Shown one piece after another: positions 45,601 to 56,800 of a DNA stretch of 64,000 nucleotides. The position numbers and the translations under genes are program-made. The notes beneath the pieces are model-generated. The model made no database searches. It was not told the DNA's origin and saw nothing but the letters and a program-made list of their open reading frames with translations. The stretch's first letter is position 1, and every line of letters begins with the position of its first letter. Origin of the DNA: Knufia peltigerae (Eukaryota; Ascomycota; Eurotiomycetes; Chaetothyriales; Trichomeriaceae); NCBI GenBank assembly GCA_030247855.1, contig JAPDRN010000050.1, forward strand, positions 124,001-188,000. The letters run 5' to 3'.

Positions 45601-46403
45601 TAGCCAACGAACTTGGTGTCAGCCTCCCAGATTTGCTCAGCTTCAGGGCCCGCCATAGCCACGCTGCTTATCTCTGCCACAGACGTGGATGTGTTCGGGC
45701 GTCAATTGGATTCCAAAGTTCCGAGGAACGATCCAGGCACGAGACATGCCACGAGGAACGATTCCGATGCTCGGATCCCAGTTGTGACTTTTCCGTTCGC
45801 GGTTTTGCCTCGTGGTCTGCTCTTCAAAAGCATGTCAAGACGTATCATACGAGCTTAGACGATATTGTCCTCAAACCTTTCCCCGGTAGCGAAGCTATTG
45901 CTCGCTACAGAGGCTTAGGCTCCAGAGAATCTCACTCCTACAATGACAATGGGCAAGAATATGGCAGGAACATTACGCCGAACTTTGATTCACCACAAGA
46001 GAATTCATCAAGACATCATCATGATCCAGAGGACACGTATCTTGAGAAATATTTCCAGTTGAATAACCCTTCACAGTATCCCAAGGGTACTACTCCCGAC
46101 TGGTATAAGAGATACACAGGAGTATCACGCGTCTCCGAGGAGCAAGTACCAAATATGTGGGTACATTACCCCCCCAACGTTCGACATACCAACTTCAATG
46201 AAACCGACAGCTTTTCCTTACCGGGACTATGGCCTCGGACAGCCGTATATCCTTACACGAGAGCAGCTTCTCCCATCAATGAGTCAATGCCCATAGATGA
46301 CCCTTTGAATATCTCCTCCGATTTCAATGTTCCGAAATGGCACATGGTGGAAATCATTTCTGATCCCATGGCTGGTTCCTACGATCCCGAAGATGGCGCA
46401 TAG
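42693..46403 (+). CDS. NACHT-type NLR (STAND NTPase) with C2H2 fingers
   Basis: Six exons, 42693-42962, 43014-43230, 43278-43661, 43909-44656, 44705-44965 and 45020-46403, sum to 1088 codons (1087 aa). Exons 1-3 encode the N-terminal domain common in fungal NLRs (DUF7708-like: LCFIWAPIKLVLHIADEH, ILEFHTHAYQYLRRGGW). Walker A GKPGSGKTT (286-294) is split by intron 3, and Walker B is LIFDGLDECEG (D385). LISCRE follows, then the post-NACHT helical segment VYAAILKRI...VKHLFGWLAFSYRPLKAHELCD and HFSSREYFLHEHSGPFL. No ankyrin, WD or TPR repeats are visible. Instead paired C2H2 fingers (CHRRGC..H..H and CSDPSC..H..H, about 846-904) end the folded part. Fungal NLRs act in non-self recognition and cell death; the effector role here is unknown. 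The donor of intron 4 (GTTGGT) is weak but is the only one that keeps frame. Confidence 0.9.
43681..43745 (+). repeat. 10-bp minisatellite inside NLR intron 3
   Basis: CCTCTGATCT is repeated five times exactly (43691-43740), with one variant copy before (CCTTTGATCT) and a half copy after. The array explains much of the unusual 247-bp intron length; the other introns of this gene are 47-54 bp. Confidence 0.95.
43751..43770 (+). repeat. second 10-bp duplication in NLR intron 3
   Basis: ATGATGGAAT occurs twice in tandem a few bases after the first array. The period is also ten but the unit is unrelated. Confidence 0.9.
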
Positions 46404-47397
46404 TACTTGAAGTCCCCTCCCCCGCGGCCATGGAGACAAATTGGTTATCATGAAGATAAGACCCCTTAGACATTACAGAGGAATCAATACAGATTAATTC
46501 TAATTCAATAGAAGAAGAGTCCTCTAAACTTGGTAAGAGAGGATGCGCTATGATCTTAACGATAGTACTCATCTTTTAAGTATTCGGATCTGATCTCTTG
46601 GTATGTGACTCTGACTCAGCTCTCTACTCTACCTCAATTTGCCCGCGTTTTCACGTCCTAAGACTAGGCATCTTAGAACAGTATCACTGAGCTCTGCTCT
46701 CTGCAAGGGGACCTTGTGTACACATTTATGACCTACGATACACTTTTATAGTAAAACTAGGAAAATATACTGTATAGCCATTCTTCATTTGTCATTCGAC
46801 GTAAACGTTGGCGATCAACGCGGCGATAAGCTCAAGGAGGACGAGTCAGACTTCAAGTGATTTGTAGTACGGTTTAGGGAAATAATTTGAATTGAATTTG
46901 AGTCATCAGTGTGTTGCTTGGAATGGGAGGAATTGGGACAGTGAAAGAAGTCCCGAATGATCAGGATACTTAATATATGTATGCGTGAAGAAACTACTCT
47001 CAATCTCAGTATCATGACTGACTCCGTGATGGACGTTATCTTTTAACTAGTTATTCCATTCATAGCTTGATCATGCCAGTGTGGACAAATGCTGTTGGTG
47101 CCGAATAAAAGATGTATGATACAGACGGAGTAAATATAGAGAGAGTGAAGGATTTGTTTAGATATTTATGGAAACCTCCATACCTAGATAAATACTCCGT
47201 CTCGCCCGACTTGCCGAATACGACTTTTGCATATTGATTCCCTCATCTCTACTCTCAGCCTCGTCAGAACATGCCACTCTGTACGGGAGTATGTAGTAAA
47301 TACACCCAACCTCATGACTCTCCTCCACTTTACACGCTCTTTAACGACAATCACTTTGCTTGTCTCAAGGCGACACACCTACCTAGGTTAAAAAAAA
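46404..47397. other. intergenic, no gene seen
   Basis: This 1-kb, rather AT-rich gap covers the NLR 3' flank and the PIG-H promoter. TACCTAGGTT at 47380-47389 is a near copy of the palindrome at 7939 and 22541, and a run of A directly precedes the PIG-H start. Confidence 0.45.
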
Positions 47398-48265
47398 ATG
47401 TTGTCAGGGTTATCCAGTGGTCCGTCGCAGTATCTGGCAGTCTACCTCCCCAGCCCTACCACAGTATCTTTCACAGTCACCACGCGCAGGCCAGAGTCGT
47501 CCAAGTTTCGAGCCACGTTGCGGACTTTGCTCCGACACACTTGTCGGGTACTTTTGATTTATTTGGCCATACTGGTGAACGTGGTCAAAGCACGAGAAAA
47601 TGATGATGTTGTTGACAGCAACGGTACCGACGACGGCAACAACGCAGACTACTTTTTGGATGCTTTCCTCAAGTTCGGTGGTCTCGGGACGGCGACGAGT
47701 TTGGTCAAACCTTTGACGGAGAGGTGCGAATGGTGGATTCTAGCCGGGGTGGGTTTGTTGGTGATTTATTCGTGTTTGAGAAGGGATTATGCCGGTGGGT
47801 ATCTCTCGCACCTGTGTCATGCGTTGTACGTCTCATATCGAAGACACTACTCTGATTGTTTTCTTTCGGTCTGTCACAGAAGAATCACTTCTAGTCCTAC
47901 AAGGACTCGGGATCCAAACCAGCACGAGTTCTCGATACTTTTTCACCGCTCCCACGACGACGTTCATCCCCACGACCCAGATTCAAGACATTGTCATCCA
48001 CGAAGCCTTCAAGGGTTTGGGGGTACGCTTCTACTTGGCAGTAATTGTCGAAGGGGCGACAGAAGTGGTGGTGGTGTTTCCGGTGAGTATGAGACGACCC
48101 TGAAGGCATTCCATCTCATACCGCCTCCACAACGGGTGTACTTTACCTGACTAGCAATGGATGAGCTGACAAGTCCACAACCTACAGACATTACTTCCAC
48201 GACGTGAAATCCTAGAAGAAGTTTGGAGAGGAGGTCGAAAATGTTTGTATTCCGGTATACGTTGA
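47398..48265 (+). CDS. gpi15: PIG-H / Gpi15 subunit of GPI-GlcNAc transferase
   Basis: Three exons, 47398-47794, 47880-48082 and 48188-48265, give 225 aa. Two hydrophobic segments (VLLIYLAILVNVV and WWILAGVGLLVIYSCL) precede the PIG-H domain. That domain reads EESLLVLQGLGIQT, FIPTTQIQDIVIHEAFKGLGVRFYLAVIV, then VVFPTLLPRREILEEVWRGGR across the last junction. PIG-H is a non-catalytic ER subunit of the complex that adds GlcNAc to phosphatidylinositol, the first step of GPI-anchor synthesis. The N-terminal 45 residues are poorly conserved-looking. The stop lies only 74 bases from the stop of the convergent pseudouridine synthase gene. Confidence 0.9.
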
Positions 48266-48339
48266 GCTTCATCCAACAAACTACCAGGTACCGGGTAGCT
48301 AAGCTGGTATGGCGCTCTGTAACTCTCTTCATCTACCGA

Positions 48340-50478
48340 CTATACAACACCATTCCTGGCATCACGTCGGACCTTTTTCCCATTGGCAAACTTTGCGTTC
48401 AATGCTTCCAAAGTGTCCATTTTCGGCTTCTGCATGACGGGGACGTATTTACCAGCGATCCTCGCATTGTCACCACCCTGGAACAACTTCTGGCTCCGAC
48501 TAGGAGGGTGATTTGCGTCCTTTTGGGCTCCTCTCCGCAACGAACTCCCGTCGCCCTGTCCGATGGCCAAGTCGAGCAGACTCCCGGCCAGTATCTCCTT
48601 CATCTTGGCCTCGCGCCACACGGTCCACAACTCATCGACGACACCACCCGCGCCGAACTTGCCGTCTCCTTTGGTCGTCAGAGAAGGCAACGTCCTTTTG
48701 TCACCCGCATACAGCCAGTCCAGAGAATCGACCATTTTTGAATCGTCATCTGGAAAGATACAATCCCAGAGAACCAATGGTGCGTCGTCCGCCATTTCGT
48801 ACATCGGTCTACCGGGGTTCTTTTCGATGTCGAGCAATTCGTCCACGATACTCGGTTGCTCCAAGCCCTGACCGACAAGAAATAATATAGCCACCATACA
48901 TCGTACCTGATGCCACAGGAATGCAGTCCCGTGTACACAAAAAGTGTATACTTCCGGCCGGGCCCCGGCCTTGTTGACGCCTGTCGAAGTAATACTATCA
49001 AACCCGAACTGACTCATTACTGACGCGGCGAATGGTGGTGTATTGTTGTGGTCATCTTCATGAAACTTGACCACGTCGGCAAACGTCACCCTTCTCTCGC
49101 AGTTGGGCATCTGTTTACTCGCGTCGATCTTGCACAAGTTTCGAAAATCATGTAACCCTTCCAACTTTTTGGCTGCAATCCGCATCTTCTCAATGTTTAG
49201 GTACCCTTCACGAATACCACTGTCATTCTTCTTGAGGCCCAACGCTCCGGGCGTCGGACAAAATGCCGGGTTTGTGAAGAAATACTTGTATCGTCTCTCG
49301 CGGCAGGAGAAACGCGCGTCAAACGTCGGCGGCGGATCCGGACACCACGCCAACATGCGGATATCAGCCGGCAGAATGGCGTTCAAGATAGATATGTAGG
49401 ACAACTCATCCTTGACCGGGTCAAAAGACTTTGTCTCGGTTTTTGATTCTGTTTCCGATTCATTTTCTGAATCCCCCACCATCATTCCAAACATGTCTTG
49501 TTCTCCTTCTTGCTCTTCCTCTGATTGATGATGAACTTCTGGTTCTTCTTTTCCGCCTCTCTTCTTCTGGCTCCGGGCAGCGTCCTCAGACCGTTTCTCG
49601 ATGGGTTTGTTGCTTCTGACACGCACCCCGATCACCTGCCCAAACGCACTCACTCCCCTATCCGTACGTCCGCACTTGCTATACTCGCACCCGTCCCAAC
49701 TCAGGTCCAGCCGGACTTTTGTTTCATCGTAGTCCGAGGGATTGTCTCCGCGAGTATATCTTGCCAGTCTCTCCTTTTCTCCCCACACCACGTCGACGCT
49801 CGTGTCGGCCCCGTCCGCCAGAGAGGGGCTGATCAGCCTCGCCTTGCGGAGGGCCTTCCACAAGACCTCCTCGATCGTCGGGGCCGGCGTGACGTTGCCG
49901 TTGGCGTGCTCGAACCCATTGTACCGGTGACCCAGGTACGCGAACTTCAGGGCTATTCGCCGCGTCGAGTACGCGCTCGCATCGAACGGTCGGGCTCGCC
50001 GTGACGGAGACGGGGTCCGACTGCGACTGCGACTGCGTCTCGACCGTCGTCGCTCTCGAGAGCGGTGACGTTTCGGGATCAAGCCACCGAGATGATGCGT
50101 CGTACAAGGCCCATTACTGTCATCATCTGAAAATGTGAATTGGGCCAACCGAGTCGTCTGCTCGCGCAGTTGCGATTCGAGATGTGATATGCGAGAAATG
50201 AGTTCCGAGTTTGAATAAGACGTGTAATCTCCTGCTTCTGGTGGCATCGGAGCGGAGGTGGTCTGGGTCGGAGTTGGAGGAGGATAGTGAGGAGTGGTAG
50301 ACATGGTGGCTTTGGGTGTAGATGGTGTCAGGGCGGAGGAAAACGAGGAAGAGGATGAGCGACACCGGCCTTGGATAGGGCAGCCGGAAGACGCTGATAT
50401 TGATGTCGCAGCTGCAAGACAATGGTGACGGGTCACGAGCCTGCTCGTGAAACTCAGTCTGGCAGGACCAAGAGGCAT
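48340..50478 (-). CDS. deg1: tRNA pseudouridine synthase Pus3/Deg1
   Basis: One exon gives 712 aa from the ATG at 50478; the next in-frame ATG at 50304 (MSTTPHYPPP) would give 654 aa. TruA-family signatures are RRIALKFAYLGHRYNGFE, the catalytic segment KCGRTDRGVSAFGQVI with its Asp, LNAILPADIRMLAWCP, FDARFSCRERRYKYFF, DFRNLCKID and FLWHQVRCMVAILFLVGQG, which match the Pus3 branch that modifies U38/U39 of tRNA. A coiled-coil-like stretch (LISRISHLESQLREQTTRL) and an Arg/Ser dipeptide block (about 135-165) precede the catalytic domain. An acidic insert (EEEQEGEQDMFGMM.., SENESETESKTETK) interrupts the fold. The region before 50304 has no acidic residue and several Arg, like a mitochondrial leader. 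Confidence 0.94.
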   Translation of the reverse strand: MPLGPARLSFTSRLVTRHHCLAAATSISASSGCPIQGRCRSSSSSFSSALTPSTPKATMSTTPHYPPPTPTQTTSAPMPPEAGDYTSYSNSELISRISHLESQLREQTTRLAQFTFSDDDSNGPCTTHHLGGLIPKRHRSRERRRSRRSRSRSRTPSPSRRARPFDASAYSTRRIALKFAYLGHRYNGFEHANGNVTPAPTIEEVLWKALRKARLISPSLADGADTSVDVVWGEKERLARYTRGDNPSDYDETKVRLDLSWDGCEYSKCGRTDRGVSAFGQVIGVRVRSNKPIEKRSEDAARSQKKRGGKEEPEVHHQSEEEQEGEQDMFGMMVGDSENESETESKTETKSFDPVKDELSYISILNAILPADIRMLAWCPDPPPTFDARFSCRERRYKYFFTNPAFCPTPGALGLKKNDSGIREGYLNIEKMRIAAKKLEGLHDFRNLCKIDASKQMPNCERRVTFADVVKFHEDDHNNTPPFAASVMSQFGFDSITSTGVNKAGARPEVYTFCVHGTAFLWHQVRCMVAILFLVGQGLEQPSIVDELLDIEKNPGRPMYEMADDAPLVLWDCIFPDDDSKMVDSLDWLYAGDKRTLPSLTTKGDGKFGAGGVVDELWTVWREAKMKEILAGSLLDLAIGQGDGSSLRRGAQKDANHPPSRSQKLFQGGDNARIAGKYVPVMQKPKMDTLEALNAKFANGKKVRRDARNGVV

Positions 50479-50841
50479 GAAAAAGACACTGGCCGACACA
50501 GAGAAAATCGTCGGTCAGTACACTGCGAACCTCGACGTCGAGACTCTACGAGTACGCTACATGAAGTATTTGGAGAACACTTTTGTACAATTTTTTGCTT
50601 GAATGCGACGGTAGATCCTCGGAAGTCCAGCGACAGCCTCGTCAGGTCTCCGAGAGCCTCGTCACTTGTATGCCATATTGACAAGTCTAAATAGTATCGA
50701 TGTAGACTTGTTCTCTGGACTTCTATTGCTGCCATCTGTATTCTTCATGATCCATGACCATTTCGCATTTTAGGTATTTCTGCCATTGGTATCCCGGTAA
50801 TGTAACATCCGAGGTATATCTCCCTGGAGGATCGACTGAAA
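50479..50841. other. intergenic between PUS3 start and HIR3 stop
   Basis: This 363-bp gap holds the PUS3 promoter and the HIR3 3' flank. No gene is seen. Confidence 0.45.
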
Positions 50842-53800
50842 TCATGATCCCTCCTGGGGCTCATGCACATCCTGCTCGCGCCCTTCTGGTCCGTCGACGT
50901 TCTCCTGAGAGTCCTTTATCTCCATGTCGCCATCATTGGCGTCTGGCATTTCCTCGTCTTCCTGGTCACTTCTCTGCTGATCATAGTCCTCTGCTTCTTC
51001 TGCTTCTTCGTCTTCGCCTTCTTCACCACCACCACCTTCTTGCCCATCCTCATCATCACCGCCCTCTTGCCCCTCCTCATCATTCTCCTCATCGTCCTGG
51101 TTGTTGGCCTTATCGAGTTCCGACATCAACTGCCTTTTGTCCTCGTCCAGGTCGTCGAGATCGCTAAGCTCACTTCCAGACTCATCTTCGCCGTCAGCCT
51201 CACCATCATCGCTGTCATGCACACTGCCTCGTCTCGAGCTTGACATGCTTCTTTCACCATCTTCCTCTCTCGCATCCTGGAGACGCTTGTCCAGAGGCGA
51301 GTCCTGCCCGGGCCTCGTTGGTATCTCCACGATAGGTCTTTTACCCAGGATTGGTGTCTTGATAGGTGGTGGTTTGACAATCGCCGCTTCAGCCTTCCGT
51401 TGAATCTCACGCCTTGTGACAGTCTTCACACGTCCAGGCTTACTAGTGACACGAGGGGCTTCAGGTTGGGGGGTGGTGTTCGCGAATGGTGATGCAGGAT
51501 TCTGCAAGCCAAGTCCCACAGGCGCAGATATCGATACTGATAGCGGTCCGTCCGCGGCACCATCTCCCTGAGCTCGGAGCATATCGTTCACTCGAGACTT
51601 CTCAGCCTCTTCTTCGCCAGACTGTAAAACTTCTGCAGTCATATTGATGAATGTGCCTTGTGGTAAAGGAGTTGGCTGTGGCTGAGGCTGTTCCTCTGGA
51701 GGTAGCTGTCTTATGTATTCCTCAAAAAGACACGCGTATGAGTCGCCAATCAGATCATCAATCAGGGGACCCTTCATCAGGCTGTTGTTGAGGCGTTTCA
51801 GGTCTATCCCATCCTTCATGATGTCCAAAAAGACAGATGATGTGTCGGGCTCGTGGGACCATTGTTCCATCTGTTCGGACTTTTTGGTGAATTCTTCGTG
51901 ATTCATTCCATCAAACACCACTCTCTCATGACCCTCGGGGATCTTTCCGATCCGTCGCAAGCTTCGAACAAATGCCGTCACCACATCCTCCCAGATCTTT
52001 GCATGGTCAAGGAAATCTGTTGTCTTTCGCCTGATGCGACGAACCAACTGATCCAAATTGACACGGTCACTGAGCTGCTCCAGGAGATGAGAGAAATAAG
52101 TGACATATCGCCCAGTGTACACATAATGTCGGCCGGCGCGTTCAAATTCAGGCTTCCAAACCTGGATGGTCATTGTCTTGGTAAAAATCTGCTTGGTAAA
52201 TTCGTACTTTGCACCCAGAGCATTTGCGACAGTCGGACCGTCGTCATACAATACATGTGCAGCACGGGCCGTGATTCTGTGGTGCCAATTTGATTTGTCG
52301 GCGTGCTCCAGTTTGTGCAAAATGTCAAGAACATAAGGCTCCCACTCCACTTCTCCCTCGTCATCGGCGGCGAGGTGGATGCCATGAGCAAAACGTGTCA
52401 TATGCATGTACTCCTGGCCCTGTAAGGGAGAAATTGCCCCACGTTTAACCATCTTGTGAATCACTGAGACAAGCTTGTAATGTGGCTCTAGAATGGGCTC
52501 GTTGGACTTTTCCTTCTTCGGCAGAGCTCCCAGAGCTCCGTTGATGCCATCAATGACCTCTTCGGCAGAGACACGCCCGTTGTTCTCGGTGCTCTGAAAC
52601 ATTTTCCAAAGACACTTGGCTCGAGTATAGTGCGTTATCCATGGCTTTGGCTTATCGTTGAACCTTTTGCCTAGTAGATATGCCGCAAAGTGCCAGAGTG
52701 AATATTTACTGATCGGGTTGTGAAAAGGCTGCTTTGACATGGTCTGATCAACCATGCTACTCATGTGTCGCATGCTTTTATCGGTTCGGAAAGCTTCCAT
52801 GTTCAACGGAGGTCTTGATGAGGCGTACAAGCGAGTTCCGAACTCTGCAAACATGTCCTGAATTTTCTGTGTCGTCTCATATTTATTGTCAGCGTTTCTC
52901 AGAGCCATGGCGGTGGCCATCATGTAACAGTGTATTGCCTGGCGCTCGAGTAGTGCAATGTCACCTCTTGAGTCATTGAGCTTCGTGGAATTCCAGATGA
53001 GATCATCCTCAATTTTCGCCTCGTAGACCTGGGCAAGTCGATACCACGACTCCCATTTGTCGATGTCATGATCTAAATCTTGCCGAAAAAATGTGGCAGC
53101 AGTGTCTAGATCGTTTGTAGGAGTAGGCTGAACCCGCTTGACAGATTTGTATTTCGCCAGAGTCAGATAACCCAGGAGGAATGACCACCCTTGAATGGCA
53201 GGACTATTCGAATCGTGCTGCACTGGCCGCGTCTGAAGATCTCCGATGCCGCGTACTGAACGATAGAGATCATTTGCAATGATGGGCGATTTTAGGTAGG
53301 CCGAAATGAGCCGCTTGTTGTAGGCCACAGCCGGGGGACTTTTGAATGTTCCCAATGCCTGCTGTATCTTTTCAATTGTGCCCTTAAGCTCGCTTTTGAG
53401 AATATCCTTCATCTGCATTTGATCGGTATATTGCATGATGATAGGTATAAGTGACCCAGCAGTCTTCTTATCCATATTCTCAGCAGAACATCCATGGTTT
53501 CGGTCTCCTATGCCGGTGATGAAGTGCAACTGGTACAGATCAAAGAGAACTTGTGACATGTCTGCAGAATAATCCTGTTGGGTTTTAAGCATCCCAAACT
53601 CACTCCTTGCCAGCTTGAGGAATGTCTTAGTGGCATATCTGCAATAGTGTCTAATGCCGAGCATATGATGAACACTACCGAGATATTCTGCAAGATCATC
53701 TGAGGCTCGAGGGTACGCTGCAGGATCTTGTGCAGCAGCTTCTTTCAGGAGGAGATATTGCAGTGTCCATGCACGGACGAGCATGTCCCTAAAACGCTCT

Positions 53801-56800
53801 TTGCTTTTGTCATACAACTTGGATGAAGCAGCACCTTTCAATTGGGGTCCAGCGGTCTGTCCAACCCTTACCGAGTCCTCATAGACAGCGAACCCATGGA
53901 GCAGCTTGACAAGGCCACTTATCACAGTCAAAGACGAGAACAAATGTGCTTCGTCCAAGCACTCAAAAGCATTTGATTCGCTGGTGAGCTTTATCAGAAC
54001 TTTCAACAAAAGCTCGTCAATATCTCTTAGCCACTTGAGCATAGAGATCTGACGATCGACGTCGCTCAGCTCTAAATGTCGGTTCGTGTACAGTTCGTTG
54101 AAGCTCATCTCTATTGATCGCAGTAGACATGAAACAACCTTCGGTGGATAGGATATAGACGTATAAGCGTTTTGTAGCCGTCGCCATAAGAAGAGCTTCA
54201 AGCTGGGATCGCCAGATTCCAAGAATTTTATCAATTGCTCAACCTGTGGAGAACGCTCATCGAGGGTGTCAGATCTTGACTCGTTGTCGGCTCCATCGGG
54301 AGTGGATTCAAGTATCGGCTCTAACTTTTCTATCACTGCAACCGGGTCGCTGCTATCGTTGTCAAAGATACTTTTGAAGAAATCGATAGTACTTAGACGA
54401 GAGATTTCCTGCTCAATTGCTTTCACTGAGATCACAGCCATTGTTCCGTTATTCGGTAGATGAATTGTGTCGGCATTTGTCCTTTCCAGAATTGCTTTGA
54501 GATCGTCCAAACATAAGACAACGTGAGTTTTATCAACCCCTTTTGTCATGGTCGCATTGACAGTGGTTGCCCAAATAAACCGCAAGATCAAGGTGTCGGT
54601 CAACTCTGGCTTTTCTTCTTCAGCAAGGTATAATTGCAAAAAGTCGTCAGCCAACGTTGCCCATCGTCTGACACAGTCACCTCGAGCAATTCGAACTTCC
54701 TTTTCGACCGTAGTGTTCGGATCAGTCATCGGCATAAAGATATCGAGGTGAAGTTCGAAGAGTGTCTGCACAAACTCAAAAAGCTGTTTGATCAAAGTCT
54801 GTCTCCCTCCCTGTGTTAGCTGCTTAGTCCCAGCCAGAGAAAAGGAATCTTCACGAAGCCTCTCGTAAAGATACGTCTCCGTATTGTCAGCTAATTTCGT
54901 AACTGCATCTTTCATTTCTTGTGGCCAGATCTCTCGCATGTAAGATGAAGGGAGAGAAGATGTAACGTCTATCCCAGAGACGAGGGTCGAGAATAGCCAG
55001 TCATATGCAGCTTGATAGACATTTAGCGATTGAGCATTGACACGCCTCACAATCGGTAACAACGCATCTTCATTGGAGCCTTCGACTTGTGCGGTCTTCC
55101 GAGGGGCTGTAGACTTAGAGTGCAGTGCAAACAGAGACATTCCGGTTGAACCCTCGGCAAAATCCTGGCTGCCATGTCCTTGCATCAGGGCGTGGCTTTT
55201 GTCATCCGACCAATTTTTCAGGGAATTCCTCATATCAGCAAGTAAGACGAGTTCCTCTTTTGAAATGATGGATGATTCTTTCTCGAGGCTGCCTTGCCAG
55301 AATACACGTCTCGCATCCTCTGAGGAAAAGTATAGTTTCAGCTCAAACTTCGCCAGTAAAGAGTTGACCACATCGAATGCAGTTTGATCGGCTTGTTCGT
55401 AAGTTCGAAGCTGATCGAGAAATGAATGTGGATCTTCAGGAGCGCCATTCTCCTCAAGTGCAGTCATTTCGGCCAATGACTCCCGCGCACGAAGTCGCTT
55501 GCTCTTTGTGCGACCTTCAAGCTCCTCATTTCCAGCAGCGGTGGCCGATCGCTTACGAGCTGGGGTGGGTGCAGGGTCGCTCGGTTGTTCGCGCCTAATG
55601 ACGGTAACTAGAATGGTGTCTTCGTCCATCGAATCATCGGCTTTCTCATCATCTTTCACAGGTGCGGTGTCTTCTGGTTGTTCCTTCCCAGAGACTTCTT
55701 GTCGAGGAGATTTTACGCTCATTTTGTCGTCAGCACTGCCATCCTGGACATCCTTCATTTGCTTGTCGTGCAATGCATCAGCTCCCTTATGAGGCCTGTC
55801 GTTCTTGGCAATGGCAATTTCCATCTGAGTATCGCGGCGGCCAGCTTCCGAGCTTTGTGATACAAGCTTTACCCGCGTTGCGGAGGTGTATGAGGTAGAA
55901 GCATGTTGTAGACTCGACACAATCTGCTCAATAGCCTGCCCAAGAGCGACAAAGCTGTTTGGGGCAAGCTCAACTGAAACGATCCCAATACTTAGTGGTC
56001 TATGTCGGTCGTCAAGGTACTCCATGGTCTTCCCACGCTCAGGGAGGAAAGGATAAGGGTCATTCGTCCTTCGCAGCGCGTTCAGTAGTGTGCTCTTCAC
56101 GTTGACATTTGTACTTCGAAGGAGACTGAGATCGTCATTCAAGGTTTCCAGCACTTCTTCAAGTTCACCGGCAGCGAATGCCTCATCAAGGCCTGACAGA
56201 TCAATAGTCTGTTCGGCATCTTCATCATCTCCAGCAAGAACACTTTCCAAACAGAAGCGAGCCACCCTCTGGGATGATAAAACGCCTGCAATGCGCGCAG
56301 ACTTTTTCCACAGATCGAGGTCGGCATCGTCACGTTCAAGAGCCTTGGCAAAATCTCGGATTCCCTCGTTACAAGCCTTGACGTAGTACCTGCATAGATC
56401 GGCTCTGGAAGCTTTTTTGTCCGGGACTTTGTGATGCGCCACATCTAACAAGAATTGACCTCGGTTCTTGAAAGCAAGGTACAGAAGCTGTGGAATTGAA
56501 CTGGCCGAGCTTTCGGCAGCACTGCTGGGAAGCAAAGCGGCGGGTACGGTGTCAGGTGCAATACTCGCTACAGTTGGATCGTCTTCGGTTTCATCGTGAG
56601 AGTAGTCGGAGACGGCTTCTGGATATTTGAAGATCTCTGATTGTATTAACTCCTGGTAGGCAGCAAGAGCTTCCTCGAAATACTGGGGGCCTTGAGAGTG
56701 AAGTTTCAAGGCATTTTGATAGAGTTTGAAGGCTTCTTCAAGTTGGATCTCCTTCGTATCATCGATCTCTTCTTCAAAAGTTTCTTCAGGTTCAACGTTG

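Noticed and set aside
23155..46403. A secondary-metabolite cluster around the BAHD acyltransferase and MFS exporter
   Set aside because: No synthase or oxygenase genes are nearby; the neighbours are Mdm1, RAD51 and a phosphatase.
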